From JAXHUA01 sp034189695 (GTDB taxonomy: Bacteria; Chloroflexota; Dehalococcoidia; E44-bin15), in contig JAXHUA010000139.1 in the NCBI GenBank assembly GCA_034189695.1, positions 1-50,797 of the forward strand: a stretch of DNA of 50,797 bases, in the 5' to 3' direction. The notes beneath the pieces were generated by a model. That model was not told the DNA's origin. It did no database searches and worked only from the letters and a program-made list of their open reading frames with translations. Each line of letters starts with the position of its first letter. Positions within the stretch are counted from its first letter, which is position 1. The translations under genes and the position numbers were made by a program. Of the stretch, positions 31,780 to 41,571 are shown piece by piece.

Positions 31780-32280
31780 ATGAAGCTCGAGTCTGTCGTG
31801 GTGGGTAGGGTGGTCGCGCCCTGGGGGGTGAAGGGGGAGATGAAGGTGGAGGTGATGACGGACTTCCCCGAACGCTTCTCTCCCGATGAGCACGTTTACA
31901 TTGAAGGTCGCCGCGTGGCGATCGAGAAGAGCAGGTGGCACAAGGGCACAGTTATTCTGAAGCTCGCTGGAATTGAGACGGTCGAGGCGGCGGAGGCCCT
32001 GCGAGGGCAATTCCTTGAGGTGCCTCGGGCGCAGTTGCAGGCGCTTGAGGAGGGCGAGTTCTACGAGTTTCAGATCGTCGGTCTGGCTGTATGGACGACC
32101 GGGGGCAGGTTGCTTGGCCGGGTCGAGAGGGTCCTGAGGACCGGGAACAACGACGTGTATGTCGTCGCCGGCGAAGGTGGAGAGGTACTCATCCCGGCTA
32201 TCGACGATGTGGTGAAGTCGGTGGACCTGGACCGGCGCAGAATCACCGTTGAAGCAAAAGAGGGTCTACTCCCCGAGTAG
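31780..32280 (+). CDS. rimM: Ribosome maturation factor RimM
   Basis: The 166-residue protein has the RimM N-terminal barrel (VVVGRVVAPWGVKGEMKVEV, FPERF) and the C-terminal PRC-barrel (GEFYEFQIVGL, LLGRVERVLRTGNNDVYVV, LIPAIDDVVKSVDL). It assists maturation of the 30S head by interacting with S19. The start at 31780 directly follows khpA. The stop codon lies inside the terminator hairpin. Confidence 0.94.
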   Translation: MKLESVVVGRVVAPWGVKGEMKVEVMTDFPERFSPDEHVYIEGRRVAIEKSRWHKGTVILKLAGIETVEAAEALRGQFLEVPRAQLQALEEGEFYEFQIVGLAVWTTGGRLLGRVERVLRTGNNDVYVVAGEGGEVLIPAIDDVVKSVDLDRRRITVEAKEGLLPE

Positions 32281-32291
32281 ACCCTCTTTCT
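32259..32291. terminator. Bidirectional intrinsic terminator between rimM and atpC
   Basis: A perfect 13 bp stem (AGAGGGTCTACTC at 32259-32271 and GAGTAGACCCTCT at 32275-32287) with a 3 nt loop is followed by TTCTGT on the plus strand and by TTTTGC on the minus strand, overlapping the stem base. It can end both the rpsP operon and the convergent atp operon. The rimM stop TAG (32278-32280) is in the stem. Confidence 0.85.
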
Positions 32292-32349
32292 GTCTCGGCC
32301 TTTCTGGTGTCTGTGGTCGCCGTTCGCGCGGCCAGCGCCGCAGGGGCTC

Positions 32350-32793
32350 CTAGGACGGCTGGACTCGCGGCGGGCCGTGCCTCTGTTTGCGCCGCTCGGC
32401 CACCTTGATGCGGAGGAGCGCACGCCGCAGGGCTGCCTCCGCAGCAGCGAGGTCCTGAACATCGACACGCCCCTTGAGTCTTTCCTCAGCGCGGCGTTTC
32501 GCTGCCTCGGCGCGGGCGAGATCTATGTCCTCGGCTCGCTCGGCGACGTCGGCGAGCACCGTGACCCGGTCCTGCATGACCTCGAGGAAGCCTCCTCTGA
32601 CGAACATGCACGTCTCCTGGCCGTCGGTCCTCACTGTCAGCTCACCCGGCTGGAGCATGGTGAGCAGCGGGGCATGATTGGGAAGGATGCCCAGCTCTCC
32701 CTCAACGCCGGGAGCGATCACTATGTCAACATGGTCCGACAAGACCACTCTTTCCGCAGTTACGATCTCGAATGCTATCTTCGCCAAATGCAC
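32350..32793 (-). CDS. atpC: ATP synthase F1 epsilon subunit
   Basis: The 147-residue protein has the epsilon beta-sandwich (IVTAERVVLSDHVDIVIAPG, GELGILPNHAPLLTML, FVRGGFLEV) and a C-terminal two-helix domain rich in Ala, Arg and Glu (RAEAAKRRAEERL). This can act as an ATPase brake on the central stalk. The GTG at 32793 follows GAGGGGGTG closely; a TTG at 32787 is an alternative. It is the last gene of the atp operon, 112 bp after atpD. Confidence 0.93.
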   Translation of the reverse strand: MHLAKIAFEIVTAERVVLSDHVDIVIAPGVEGELGILPNHAPLLTMLQPGELTVRTDGQETCMFVRGGFLEVMQDRVTVLADVAERAEDIDLARAEAAKRRAEERLKGRVDVQDLAAAEAALRRALLRIKVAERRKQRHGPPRVQPS

Positions 32794-32905
32794 TCACCCC
32801 CTCTCCTCCTGGCACAGCGGCCGAGGAGGAGGAATGACTCAGGTGACAGTCCGCAATCGCTCCACGTGAGGCATACGTGCCTGTTCGGGCGCGTTTCTCA
32901 CCTTC

Positions 32906-34300
<1,395 letters not shown>

Positions 34301-34326
34301 ATTGACCTCCAGAAGCTTTGTGACTG

Positions 34327-35181
34327 CTATCCCAGCGCGGCTGCTCCTCCAGTGATGTCCATGAGTTCAGTAGTGATGATCTCCTGCCGCAGCTTGTTGT
34401 GAGTAAGGGTGAGTTCGTCAATTAGATCGCGCGCGTTGTCGGTCGCATTGCGCATTGCCACCATGCGCGCCGAATGCTCACTGGCAATGGACTCGAGCAG
34501 GGCATGGTACAGTTGCATCTCCACGAAGCGAGGCAGGAGCTGTGAGAGGACCTCTCGTGGTGACGGTTCATAGATATACTCCACCTGCGAACCCTGCTCG
34601 GTGCTCGCCTCGATGGGAAGCACCTGCTGCACCACCGGTCTCTGAGTCATAGTGGACACGAACTCGGTGTAGCACAGGCACACCCGGTCGGCGAAGCCGG
34701 TGGCGTAGTCATCGGTGACTATGCGTGCCGCGGGCAGTATCTCCGCCACGCTGGGATAGTCGCCGATGCGGACGAAAGCGGCGCGTACGTCCTGGCCGGT
34801 GCGCATCATGAAGTCCCTGCCCTTGCGTCCCAGGGCAACGACGCTCACCGGGACGCCCTGCTCGAGGACGAAGCTGGCCGCTGCCCGGTTGACGCTTGCA
34901 TTGAGCCCGCCGCAGAGCCCGCGGTCGGGGGTGATCAGGATAAGCTCGACCCGGCTCAGTGGCCTCTGCTCCAGCAGGGGTTGCGGCTCCTCGCCAGGCT
35001 GGCGCTGAGCGGCAAGGTCGGCCAGGACATAGCGTATCTTCTCAGCGTAAGGTCGCGCGGCCAGTGTGCGCTCCTGAGCCCGCCTCATCTTGGAAGTGGC
35101 AACCATCTCCATTGCCTTGGTGATCTTGGCGGTATTCTGAACGCTTCTGATGCGGCGCCTGATCTCTCTTATGGTCGCCAC
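34327..35181 (-). CDS. atpG: ATP synthase F1 gamma subunit
   Basis: The 284-residue central stalk subunit has the two ends that form its coiled coil: IREIRRRIRSVQNTAKITKAMEMVATSKMRRA at the N-terminus and VAMRNATDNARDLIDELTLTHNKLRQ at the C-terminus, with LILITPDRGLCGGLN between. It rotates inside alpha3-beta3. It lies 9 bp after atpA. Confidence 0.96.
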   Translation of the reverse strand: MATIREIRRRIRSVQNTAKITKAMEMVATSKMRRAQERTLAARPYAEKIRYVLADLAAQRQPGEEPQPLLEQRPLSRVELILITPDRGLCGGLNASVNRAAASFVLEQGVPVSVVALGRKGRDFMMRTGQDVRAAFVRIGDYPSVAEILPAARIVTDDYATGFADRVCLCYTEFVSTMTQRPVVQQVLPIEASTEQGSQVEYIYEPSPREVLSQLLPRFVEMQLYHALLESIASEHSARMVAMRNATDNARDLIDELTLTHNKLRQEIITTELMDITGGAAALG

Positions 35182-35190
35182 GCTACCTCC

Positions 35191-36699
35191 TTAGGACGGC
35201 ATGCCCGCTTGGAAGTCAAGCAGTGCCGCTTTCAGTGCCTCCTCCGTCTCGTCGGACAGCACCCTGTCCTTGGCGATGGTCTGCAGTACGTTGGGATGGC
35301 TTGTGTCCATGAAGCGAAGCAGTTCGTCATGGAAGGCGCCAATTCGTTCCACCGCAACATTGTCCATGTAGCCGTTGATTACGGCATACAGCACCACCAC
35401 CTCTTTTTCCAGAGGCATCGGGTTGTACTGAGGCTGCTTGAGAACCTCAGTGATCCTCTGCCCTCGCTCGAGCTGTGCCAGCGTTGCCTTGTCCAGCTCA
35501 GCCGCTCCGAATTGCGCGAAGGCGGCCAACTCGCGGAACTGCGCCAGGTCCAGCCTCAGCGCGCCTGCGACTCGTCTCATCGCCTTCGTCTGAGCCGAGC
35601 CACCGACACGGGATACCGACAGCCCTACGTTGAGCGCCGGTCGGATTCCGGCGTTGAACAGGTCCGCCTCAAGGTAAATCTGTCCGTCGGTGATGGAGAT
35701 GACGTTCGTCGGAATGTAAGCCGACATGTCCGCAGCCTGGGTCTCGATGATTGGAAGGGCGGTGAGGGAACCACCACCCTGCTCGTCCGACAGCTTCGCC
35801 GCGCGCTCGAGGAGGCGGCTGTGCAGGTAGAAGACGTCTCCGGGATAGGCCTCGCGGCCCGGAGGCCGGCGCAGCAGCAGGGATATCTGGCGGTAGGCCC
35901 ATGCATGCTTGGAAAGGTCGTCATACACCACCAGGGCGTCACGACCCTGCTCCATGAACTCCTCGCCGATGGCGCACGCTGCATACGGGGCCAGATACTG
36001 GAGCGCGGCTGAGTCGGAGGCGTCAGCCAGTACCACGATAGTGTGCTGCATGGCTCCGTGGCTCTCCAGTGTGCCCACCGCCTGGGCTACCTTGGAGGCC
36101 TTCTGTCCGATGGCGCAGTAGATGCACACCAGGTCGCCGCCCGTCTGGCTGATGATGGTATCGAGGGCTATCACCGTCTTGCCCGTGGACCGGTCGCCGA
36201 TTATCAACTCACGCTGACCTCGTCCGATAGGGATCAAGCTGTCGATAGCCTTGATTCCCGTGTGCACCGAGGTATCCACAGACTTGCGAATCACCACGTT
36301 AGGAGCGACGCGTTCGATGGGGCGGGTCTGCTCTGTCTTGACAGGGCCCTTGCCATCGAGGGGCTGACCCAGGGGGTCGATCACTCTCCCAATTAGGTGG
36401 TTACCGACAGGCACCTCGGCGATTCTCCCGGTGCACCTCACCTCGTCGCCCTCCCTAATCTCGCTGTAGTCGCCGAGTATGACGGTGCCAACGCTGTCCT
36501 CTTCCAGGTTGAGGGCGATGCCCATGACGCCACCGGGGAATTCCAGCAACTCGTTGTACTTCGCGCCTGAGAGGCCGTGGATGCGCGCAATACCGTCGCC
36601 CGCCTCAACGACGGTGCCGACGTCCACCATTGCCAGCGTCGTGCCAAATTGCTCTATCTGCTGCTTGATTATCGAAGCGATATCTTGGGACCCAGCCAT
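35191..36699 (-). CDS. atpA: ATP synthase F1 alpha subunit
   Basis: The 502-residue subunit has the P-loop GDRSTGKTVIALD, the alpha-type YCAIGQKASKVAQ, DALVVYDDLSKHAWAYRQ and LRRPPGREAYPGDVFYLHSR. It forms the non-catalytic nucleotide sites. The ATG at 36699 follows a 210 bp gap after atpH that holds a long stem-loop. Confidence 0.97.
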   Translation of the reverse strand: MAGSQDIASIIKQQIEQFGTTLAMVDVGTVVEAGDGIARIHGLSGAKYNELLEFPGGVMGIALNLEEDSVGTVILGDYSEIREGDEVRCTGRIAEVPVGNHLIGRVIDPLGQPLDGKGPVKTEQTRPIERVAPNVVIRKSVDTSVHTGIKAIDSLIPIGRGQRELIIGDRSTGKTVIALDTIISQTGGDLVCIYCAIGQKASKVAQAVGTLESHGAMQHTIVVLADASDSAALQYLAPYAACAIGEEFMEQGRDALVVYDDLSKHAWAYRQISLLLRRPPGREAYPGDVFYLHSRLLERAAKLSDEQGGGSLTALPIIETQAADMSAYIPTNVISITDGQIYLEADLFNAGIRPALNVGLSVSRVGGSAQTKAMRRVAGALRLDLAQFRELAAFAQFGAAELDKATLAQLERGQRITEVLKQPQYNPMPLEKEVVVLYAVINGYMDNVAVERIGAFHDELLRFMDTSHPNVLQTIAKDRVLSDETEEALKAALLDFQAGMPS

Positions 36700-36839
36700 C
36701 TAAACCTTACCTCCAGTCTGTGAGCTTTCGGTTGCAGTCCACCTCGTATCATCTCTCTGCCCCGCAAACTGAGTTCTCCGACCGGCTGCGATACTCTTTC
36801 GAGCCACCGCAGGCAGTCCGCTCATGCTTCCTATCGGTC

Positions 36840-36882
36840 CCGACCAGAGGCGGGAGCAGGGCCATCCCCCGCCCCTGGTCGG
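36840..36882 (-). other. Long stem-loop between atpH and atpA
   Basis: CCGACCAG (36840-36847) and GGCGGG (36849-36854) pair with CCCGCC (36868-36873) and CTGGTCGG (36875-36882), a 14 bp stem with a single A/C mismatch and a 13 nt loop. No T-run follows on the minus strand, so it is not an intrinsic terminator. Its place in the only large gap of the atp operon suggests mRNA processing or control of subunit ratios. The rest of 36700-36909 shows no gene. Confidence 0.6.
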
Positions 36883-36909
36883 CGTTGATAATCACGCCTG
36901 TCCCGAATG

Positions 36910-37440
36910 CTAGGTGCCGACAAGGCTCTTCCTGAGCGCCTCCAATCTACTCCTGGTGCTGCCGTCGATGAGCTTGTCGCCAATCCTTACCTTCAGACCC
37001 CCGATTATGGACGGGTCGGTCTGTGTGGCCAGCACGATCTCCTTCGATACGGTATCGGCGAGCCTTCGGGTGAGGTCTGCCGTGTCCCCTTCATCGAGTG
37101 GGATAGCTGTGGTCACTCGTGCGTGGGCGACTCCCCGATGTTCGTCGACAAGCCGCTCGTACTCGCTGACAAGCTCCGCGACGATGCCGAGTCTCCTCTT
37201 CGCCACCAGCAAGTAAGCTGCGTTCAGAGCGAGAGGACTCAGGCTCTTGAGGCGTTCCTCGAGGATCTTCTTCTTGTCGTCGAAGCGGATCTTGGGGCTT
37301 TCGAGAAACGCGTGTATGTCGGGATCCATGAGCGCCTCGGCGACGACCCGCAGGTCACCGCGCCACAGGTCCAGTTGATTCTGCTCCAGGGCGATTTCGA
37401 AAATGGCCTGGGCATGTCTTCTCGCCGAAGCCCTCGCCAT
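36910..37440 (-). CDS. atpH: ATP synthase F1 delta subunit
   Basis: The 176-residue protein has the OSCP/delta signature: RRHAQAIFEIALEQNQLDLW at the N-terminus and a C-terminal VRIGDKLIDGSTRSRLEAL with the conserved DGS. It joins the peripheral b stalk to the top of F1. Its ATG immediately follows the atpF stop (TAGATG), with GGGAGGG upstream. Confidence 0.93.
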   Translation of the reverse strand: MARASARRHAQAIFEIALEQNQLDLWRGDLRVVAEALMDPDIHAFLESPKIRFDDKKKILEERLKSLSPLALNAAYLLVAKRRLGIVAELVSEYERLVDEHRGVAHARVTTAIPLDEGDTADLTRRLADTVSKEIVLATQTDPSIIGGLKVRIGDKLIDGSTRSRLEALRKSLVGT

Positions 37441-37938
37441 CTAGTTCCCTCCCTTTGGAGCCTGCTCCAGCACCTCGCTGATGAGCTGGCGATGCTTCTC
37501 CTTATCAAGAGTCTCGCTGATCACCTTCTCGGCGGCGAGGATGGCCAGGTCGGCGAACTGTCGCTTTAGTTCCTCGATCGCATCGTCGCGTTCCCGCTGA
37601 ATCTCAGCGCGTGCTCTGGCGGTCACAGCCTCGGCCTCTTCCTTCGCGCGAGCCCGTGCTTCCTCTCTGAGTTGCTCTCCCAGTTGCTCTGCCTGAGCAA
37701 GTATGCTCTGCCGCTCCTTGCGCGCGGCGTCCAGTTGCTCCTTCACCTGCTCCTCGGTCTTGGCCATCGTCTCTTTGATCTGCTCAGCCTGCTGCATACT
37801 CGCGCTGATTTTCTCCGCGCGTTCATCGAGCATCCTCCTCACCGGCCTGTACAGGACCACTGAGAGCAGGCCGAACAGAATGAAGAATGCAACAAGTTGA
37901 GCCAGCAGGCCTGGCACATTGACGCCAATACCTTCCAT
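37441..37938 (-). CDS. atpF: ATP synthase Fo b subunit
   Basis: The 165-residue protein has one N-terminal membrane helix (LLAQLVAFFILFGLLSVVLY), then a long charged helix with Ala/Glu/Lys heptads, forming the peripheral stator. VRRMLDERAEKI is the usual b-subunit motif after the helix. The ATG has AAAGGAGATAGGC upstream. A single b gene implies a b2 homodimer. Confidence 0.94.
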   Translation of the reverse strand: MEGIGVNVPGLLAQLVAFFILFGLLSVVLYRPVRRMLDERAEKISASMQQAEQIKETMAKTEEQVKEQLDAARKERQSILAQAEQLGEQLREEARARAKEEAEAVTARARAEIQRERDDAIEELKRQFADLAILAAEKVISETLDKEKHRQLISEVLEQAPKGGN

Positions 37939-37962
37939 GCCTATCTCCTTTCGGGAGAGAGT

Positions 37963-38190
37963 CTACGCAACGAACACCATGATGATCGCGATGATAAGGG
38001 CATAGATCGCGACGGCCTCTGCGAACGCAATAGCCAAGATCATATTGGTCATGATCGGGCCTCTGGCCTCGGGGTTGCGACCCAGAGCGTTCATCGCACC
38101 CATCCCGAGAATACCAATCCCGATACCAGGCCCGATGGCGCCAAGGCCAATGGCCAGTCCCGCGGCGATCATCTTGAGACCTTCTTCCAT
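37963..38190 (-). CDS. atpE: ATP synthase Fo c subunit
   Basis: The 75-residue hairpin has two hydrophobic helices joined by the polar loop ALGRNPEARG. The ion-carrying carboxylate is Glu58 in IAFAEAVAIYAL. Residues that mark Na+-binding rings (a Gln in helix 1, Ser or Thr next to the Glu) are missing, so proton coupling is expected. Many copies form the rotor ring in the membrane. Confidence 0.95.
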   Translation of the reverse strand: MEEGLKMIAAGLAIGLGAIGPGIGIGILGMGAMNALGRNPEARGPIMTNMILAIAFAEAVAIYALIIAIIMVFVA

Positions 38191-38214
38191 GCTGTGTATC
38201 CTCCTTCTATTCTT

Positions 38215-39144
38215 TTAGTGGGCTTCCCGTGGGCTCACAGCGATCACCAGGAAGACCAGGGTCAGCCCGCCGAAGATAAGGGCCTGTACGAAGCCCAGGA
38301 ACAGCTCAAGCCCGTAGAATATGGTAGGAACTACCCAGGGGATCAGGAAGACCATCATCAGCACCAGAATCTCCCCGGCGGTCATGTTGCCGAAGAGACG
38401 GAAGCTGAGACTGAGAATGCGTACGAGTTCGCTGATTATCTCCACGAGGCCGGCGAAGGCGGAGATGACGCCGTTGAAGAACGTCCCCACTCCACTCTTG
38501 ACCCTGCCACGAAATATCTGACCGAGCCCCTTGAACATGCCCTCGACACTGATGAACCGCTTCACGTAGGATGCAAAGCCGTTGGCCTTGAAACCCCAGT
38601 ACTCGACGAAGAAGAAGGAGACCAGGGCCAGTGCCAGGGGGAAGTTGAGGTCCGTGTTCGCCCCTCTCAGGAAGGGCACGATAACGGCGTGTCCGCCCTC
38701 GGCGTGATGCCAGAAGCCGATCGTGATGAAGCCTGGTATCAGGGACAGCCAGGCGTTGAACAGGACGAAGATGAAGATCGTGGCAACCATGGGAAAGAAC
38801 TTGCGTCCATATTCCTTCCCCGCCGTGTCGTTGATGAAATTGATCAGCATCTCCAGGAGGGCTTCGACGAGGTTCTGCAAACCCCTGGGCACGAGGCTCA
38901 TCTTGCGGGTGGCGAAGTAGCATACGAGCCCGGCGACGATGATGGTGACCAGAGCGGCGAGCATGGTATTGGTGATGCCGGCGCCGGCAAAGGGGATGAT
39001 CACCTCGGCGGGAAGCTCGACGTGAGGCAATGGCGCTGGGAAGCAGAAGCGTCCCACCGCCATGAGGGCGATCGCAACAACCGTTATGATGAGTATCTTG
39101 TTCCGCCGCCCGAGCCGGGCCCAACAGGAGCGAATGGTACCCAC
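38215..39144 (-). CDS. atpB: ATP synthase Fo a subunit
   Basis: The 309-residue membrane protein includes SLSFRLFGNMTAGEILVLMM, which contains the essential stator arginine facing the c ring, and FVQALIFGGLTLVFL near the end. It provides the two half-channels for protons. The GTG at 39144 has GGAGGG upstream and follows the AtpI-like gene directly. Confidence 0.94.
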   Translation of the reverse strand: MGTIRSCWARLGRRNKILIITVVAIALMAVGRFCFPAPLPHVELPAEVIIPFAGAGITNTMLAALVTIIVAGLVCYFATRKMSLVPRGLQNLVEALLEMLINFINDTAGKEYGRKFFPMVATIFIFVLFNAWLSLIPGFITIGFWHHAEGGHAVIVPFLRGANTDLNFPLALALVSFFFVEYWGFKANGFASYVKRFISVEGMFKGLGQIFRGRVKSGVGTFFNGVISAFAGLVEIISELVRILSLSFRLFGNMTAGEILVLMMVFLIPWVVPTIFYGLELFLGFVQALIFGGLTLVFLVIAVSPREAH

Positions 39145-39147
39145 TAC

Positions 39148-39375
39148 TCAGCCCTCCTTGTCGTTCTTGTCTTGCCTGAGGGTCGGAAGCAGCATGCGGT
39201 AGGTGCCGTAGAACGCAAGGAAAAGGCCGACGGCGAGTCCAACGAGGATGAAGATCGGTGCGGTATCGAACTTGCCATCAAGCCACACCCCCAGAAGGAC
39301 GCCCAGAACGATGCAGCCGCCGATATAGAAGCCGATACCGACAAGCCGGAGCACCGCTGCCAAACGCTCTATCAT
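39148..39375 (-). CDS. AtpI/AtpZ-type ATP synthase accessory membrane protein
   Basis: The 75-residue protein has two hydrophobic helices with GGCIVLGVLLGVWLDGKFDT and IFILVGLAVGLFLAFYGTYR, the layout of AtpZ/AtpI proteins that precede atpB. These small proteins help c-ring assembly or Mg2+/Ca2+ supply to the synthase. It is the first gene of the atp operon. Confidence 0.8.
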   Translation of the reverse strand: MIERLAAVLRLVGIGFYIGGCIVLGVLLGVWLDGKFDTAPIFILVGLAVGLFLAFYGTYRMLLPTLRQDKNDKEG

Positions 39376-39389
39376 GTTCGCTGCAACTC

Positions 39390-39418
39390 AGCATATCACT
39401 CATAACTGCCCCGAGCAA
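39390..39418 (-). promoter_or_regulatory. Weak candidate promoter of the atp operon
   Basis: On the minus strand TTGCTC (39418-39413), a 17 bp spacer and TATGCT (39395-39390) lie 15 bp before the first ATG. The match is modest, but no better promoter is seen in the gap and a terminator lies just upstream. Confidence 0.35.
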
Positions 39419-39432
39419 TCCTGGTAAATGCG

Positions 39433-39462
39433 AAAAAGCCTCCCTCGCGTGTCGGGAGGCTT
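39433..39462 (-). terminator. Intrinsic terminator of the BFN/zinc-ribbon unit
   Basis: On the minus strand AAGCCTCCC pairs with GGGAGGCTT (39462-39454 and 39444-39436) around a 9 nt loop, and the run TTTTT (39437-39433) overlaps and extends the stem base. It ends transcription from the zinc-ribbon gene and isolates the atp operon. The rest of 39463-39618 shows no gene. Confidence 0.8.
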
Positions 39463-39618
39463 CTCTTCGGCTTTCCTCATTTCAAGGTGCCAATTGTGTA
39501 GCCAGTATACCATGCGACCGAGACTGAGTCAACCCTCTCTTGACAAGACGAACCACCTCTTCATTCTGTCGGGGGTCTGTTGTGTGTCACCGCGCCGCCC
39601 GATGGTATCTGAGACGAC

Positions 39619-39945
39619 CTACTCTGCGGCCAGGAGTGAAGCGACATCTCCCTCGTATTCCTCCAGGAAGTAGTGGATGTCCAGCACGTCGTCCGCTGTG
39701 ATGTCTTCAGCTTCGCTGAACTTGTCAAACTCGTCCTCGGTGAAGTCGACAATCTCCTCCGCGAAGATCCCCTCCTTCATCACCGCAGCGACCAGCGCTT
39801 GACTGTGGCACTTGGGGCAATAGGCGCTCACAAACCAGATATCATCGTCATGGCCAAGCACTCTCACGTTGTCGCTCTGGTAGAACTGGCCACATACGCT
39901 GCACTTGATTGTGGCTACCAGCCTGCGAATGAGTTTCTCGTCCAC
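39619..39945 (-). CDS. Small zinc-ribbon protein of unknown function
   Basis: The 108-residue protein has CSVCGQFY and AYCPKCHSQ, two CxxC knuckles that form a zinc ribbon, followed by a very acidic second half (DFTEDEFDKFSEAEDITADD, EEYEGD). I do not recognise a named family. It follows the bifunctional-nuclease gene by 24 bp and shares its terminator, so the two are cotranscribed. The GTG start has GAGGCG upstream. Confidence 0.72.
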   Translation of the reverse strand: MDEKLIRRLVATIKCSVCGQFYQSDNVRVLGHDDDIWFVSAYCPKCHSQALVAAVMKEGIFAEEIVDFTEDEFDKFSEAEDITADDVLDIHYFLEEYEGDVASLLAAE

Positions 39946-39969
39946 CGCCTCAGATCTGCTCCAGCGCTT

Positions 39970-40503
39970 CTACGAGCTGCCTTTTCCGAAATCGTCCAGG
40001 TCGAGTTCTTCTATGACGTTTGTGAACGGGCCAAGCTTCTGGAGTTCCTCGTCGGTGAGGTTCTCTCCGTCGCCGGTCGCGGGAAACGCCTTTCCACTTT
40101 CCTTGTCGAGGTAAATCCCCGCCCTGTCGAGCACGCCCTCGTCGGCGTATATCGGCACTCCAACCCTGACGGCAAGCGCGATGGCGTCGCTGGGGCGGGA
40201 GTCTATCTCCATGGACTCACCGTCAACGCTGAGCATAATCTTCGCGTAGAAGGTATCATTCTTGAGGTCGCACACAATTATTGAGGTGACGGAGGCGCCC
40301 AGCGCGTCGATGACGGTGCCCAGGAGATCGTGGGTAAGCGGTCGGGGCACGTTGACGTCCTGTAGCTTCACCGCTATCGAATCCGCCTCGGCTGGGCCAA
40401 TCCAGATGGGAAGGTAACGCTCGGCCTCTTTCTCCTTGAGTATGACCACACGCTGGTAGTTCATCATGCTCATGCGGATGCTGTCGATGGCCATCTCGAT
40501 CAT
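39970..40503 (-). CDS. Bifunctional nuclease (BFN/DUF151) family protein
   Basis: The 177-residue protein matches the BFN family: VVILKEKEAERYLPIWIGPAEADSIA, RPLTHDLLGTVIDAL and SRPSDAIALAVRVGVPIYAD are the three conserved blocks. Family members have been described with RNase and DNase activity in plants; the bacterial role is less clear. The ATG has GGGAGGA upstream and a strong promoter. The C-terminal acidic tail is beyond the core domain. Confidence 0.88.
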   Translation of the reverse strand: MIEMAIDSIRMSMMNYQRVVILKEKEAERYLPIWIGPAEADSIAVKLQDVNVPRPLTHDLLGTVIDALGASVTSIIVCDLKNDTFYAKIMLSVDGESMEIDSRPSDAIALAVRVGVPIYADEGVLDRAGIYLDKESGKAFPATGDGENLTDEELQKLGPFTNVIEELDLDDFGKGSS

Positions 40504-40533
40504 GGCTTCCTCCCATGCCCTCCCTTCATAATG

Positions 40534-40562
40534 ATTCTATCCTAGCGTGCGATACGTGTCAA
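40534..40562 (-). promoter_or_regulatory. Promoter of the BFN gene
   Basis: On the minus strand TTGACA (40562-40557), a 17 bp spacer and TAGAAT (40539-40534) lie 30 bp before the start codon at 40503. This is one of the best sigma-70 matches in the window. Confidence 0.7.
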
Positions 40563-40571
40563 CAAGCGGCC

Positions 40572-40757
40572 TCATTTCCCTGATGTGGGCAGGTGCTTGA
40601 CCCTGCGCTCGAACACCGCTCGCTTGAGTACGATACGGTGGTGGCACGTGCGGCACTTCAGCCCGATGTCCGCTCCTACTGTGGTGACCTCCCAGTCGTA
40701 GCCACCGCATGGGTGCCTCTTCTTGAGGCGCACCACGTCGCCCACCCCTAGTTCCAC
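40572..40757 (-). CDS. DUF951 family protein
   Basis: The 61-residue protein (VGDVVRLKKRHPCGGYDWEV, VGADIGLKCRTCHHRIVLKR) matches DUF951, a small zinc-binding family of Gram-positive and Chloroflexota bacteria. HPCGG and CRTCH supply the Cys and His ligands, and it is basic enough to bind nucleic acid. The GTG start lies 3 bp after the pyrF stop, so it is coupled to pyrF. Confidence 0.87.
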   Translation of the reverse strand: MELGVGDVVRLKKRHPCGGYDWEVTTVGADIGLKCRTCHHRIVLKRAVFERRVKHLPTSGK

Positions 40758-40760
40758 GCC

Positions 40761-41564
40761 TCAGAACGACTCCCGGTGTGTGTTGATCTGCTCCCTCAGG
40801 CGAAGGGCTACCGTCCTGGCAGCCAAGGCGAAGTCCTTCTCCCTGGAGGCGTAGATGACCTGCCTTGACGAGTTGATAATAGCCCTCTCACCGCTGCTGT
40901 CCACGCCATGTCGAACGGTGGCGGCGACGTCACCGCCTTGGGCGCCTATGCCGGGAATCAGCAACGGCATCTCGGGACAGAGCTGGCGCACTCTCCTGAG
41001 TTCGTCCGGGAAAGTGGCCCCCACGACGAGGCCTATGTTGCCGCGCGTATTCCATTCCTGGGCCCGGAGCGCCACGGCCTCGTAGAGAGTGATGGATGGC
41101 TCACGCAGTTGCAGCGCCTGGAAGTCGGCTGAGCCTGGGTTTGAGGTGCGGCATACAATGAAAACGCCCTTGCCCTGGTACTCGATGAAAGGCTCGATGG
41201 AGTCATGGCCCAGGTACGGGTTCACAGTGAGGGCATCGAACGCGAGATTGCCGAAGAGCGCAGTGGCATACGCCCGAGCCGTGCTGCCGATGTCGCCTCG
41301 CTTGGCGTCCCCAATTACAGGTATGTGGTCGGGGATGCACGCCACCGTTTCCTCCAGGGCCTTCAGTCCCTCATGTCCCAGCGCTTCGTAGAATGCGAGA
41401 TTGGGCTTGTAGGCGCACACAAGGTCGCTGGTGGCATCCACGATGCGCCTGTTGAACTCTGCCACGCTCACGGCGGGCATAAGCTCTGGATCGGGGTCCA
41501 GCCCGACACAGAGTAGACTGTTGTTAGCGCGGCTTGCCGCCAGCAGCTTCTCCAGGAAAGTCAT
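40761..41564 (-). CDS. pyrF: Orotidine 5'-phosphate decarboxylase (type 2)
   Basis: The 267-residue protein has CVGLDPDPELMP, CAYKPNLAFYEALG, the catalytic VIGDAKRGDIGSTA (Asp-x-Lys-x2-Asp) and LIPGIGAQGGDV, the order of the PyrF type-2 subfamily. It makes UMP from OMP. The ATG at 41564 sits seven bases after a -10 element, so the mRNA is probably leaderless; the longer frame begins upstream of that promoter. Confidence 0.94.
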   Translation of the reverse strand: MTFLEKLLAASRANNSLLCVGLDPDPELMPAVSVAEFNRRIVDATSDLVCAYKPNLAFYEALGHEGLKALEETVACIPDHIPVIGDAKRGDIGSTARAYATALFGNLAFDALTVNPYLGHDSIEPFIEYQGKGVFIVCRTSNPGSADFQALQLREPSITLYEAVALRAQEWNTRGNIGLVVGATFPDELRRVRQLCPEMPLLIPGIGAQGGDVAATVRHGVDSSGERAIINSSRQVIYASREKDFALAARTVALRLREQINTHRESF

Positions 41565-41571
41565 CGAGCCG

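Noticed and set aside
34981..36012. 343-codon plus-strand frame opposite atpG and atpA
   Set aside because: It is a shadow of two certain ATP synthase genes.
37897..39405. 502-codon plus-strand frame opposite atpE and atpB
   Set aside because: It is a shadow of the atp genes; its His/Glu/Asp-rich composition is what antisense of hydrophobic codons produces.
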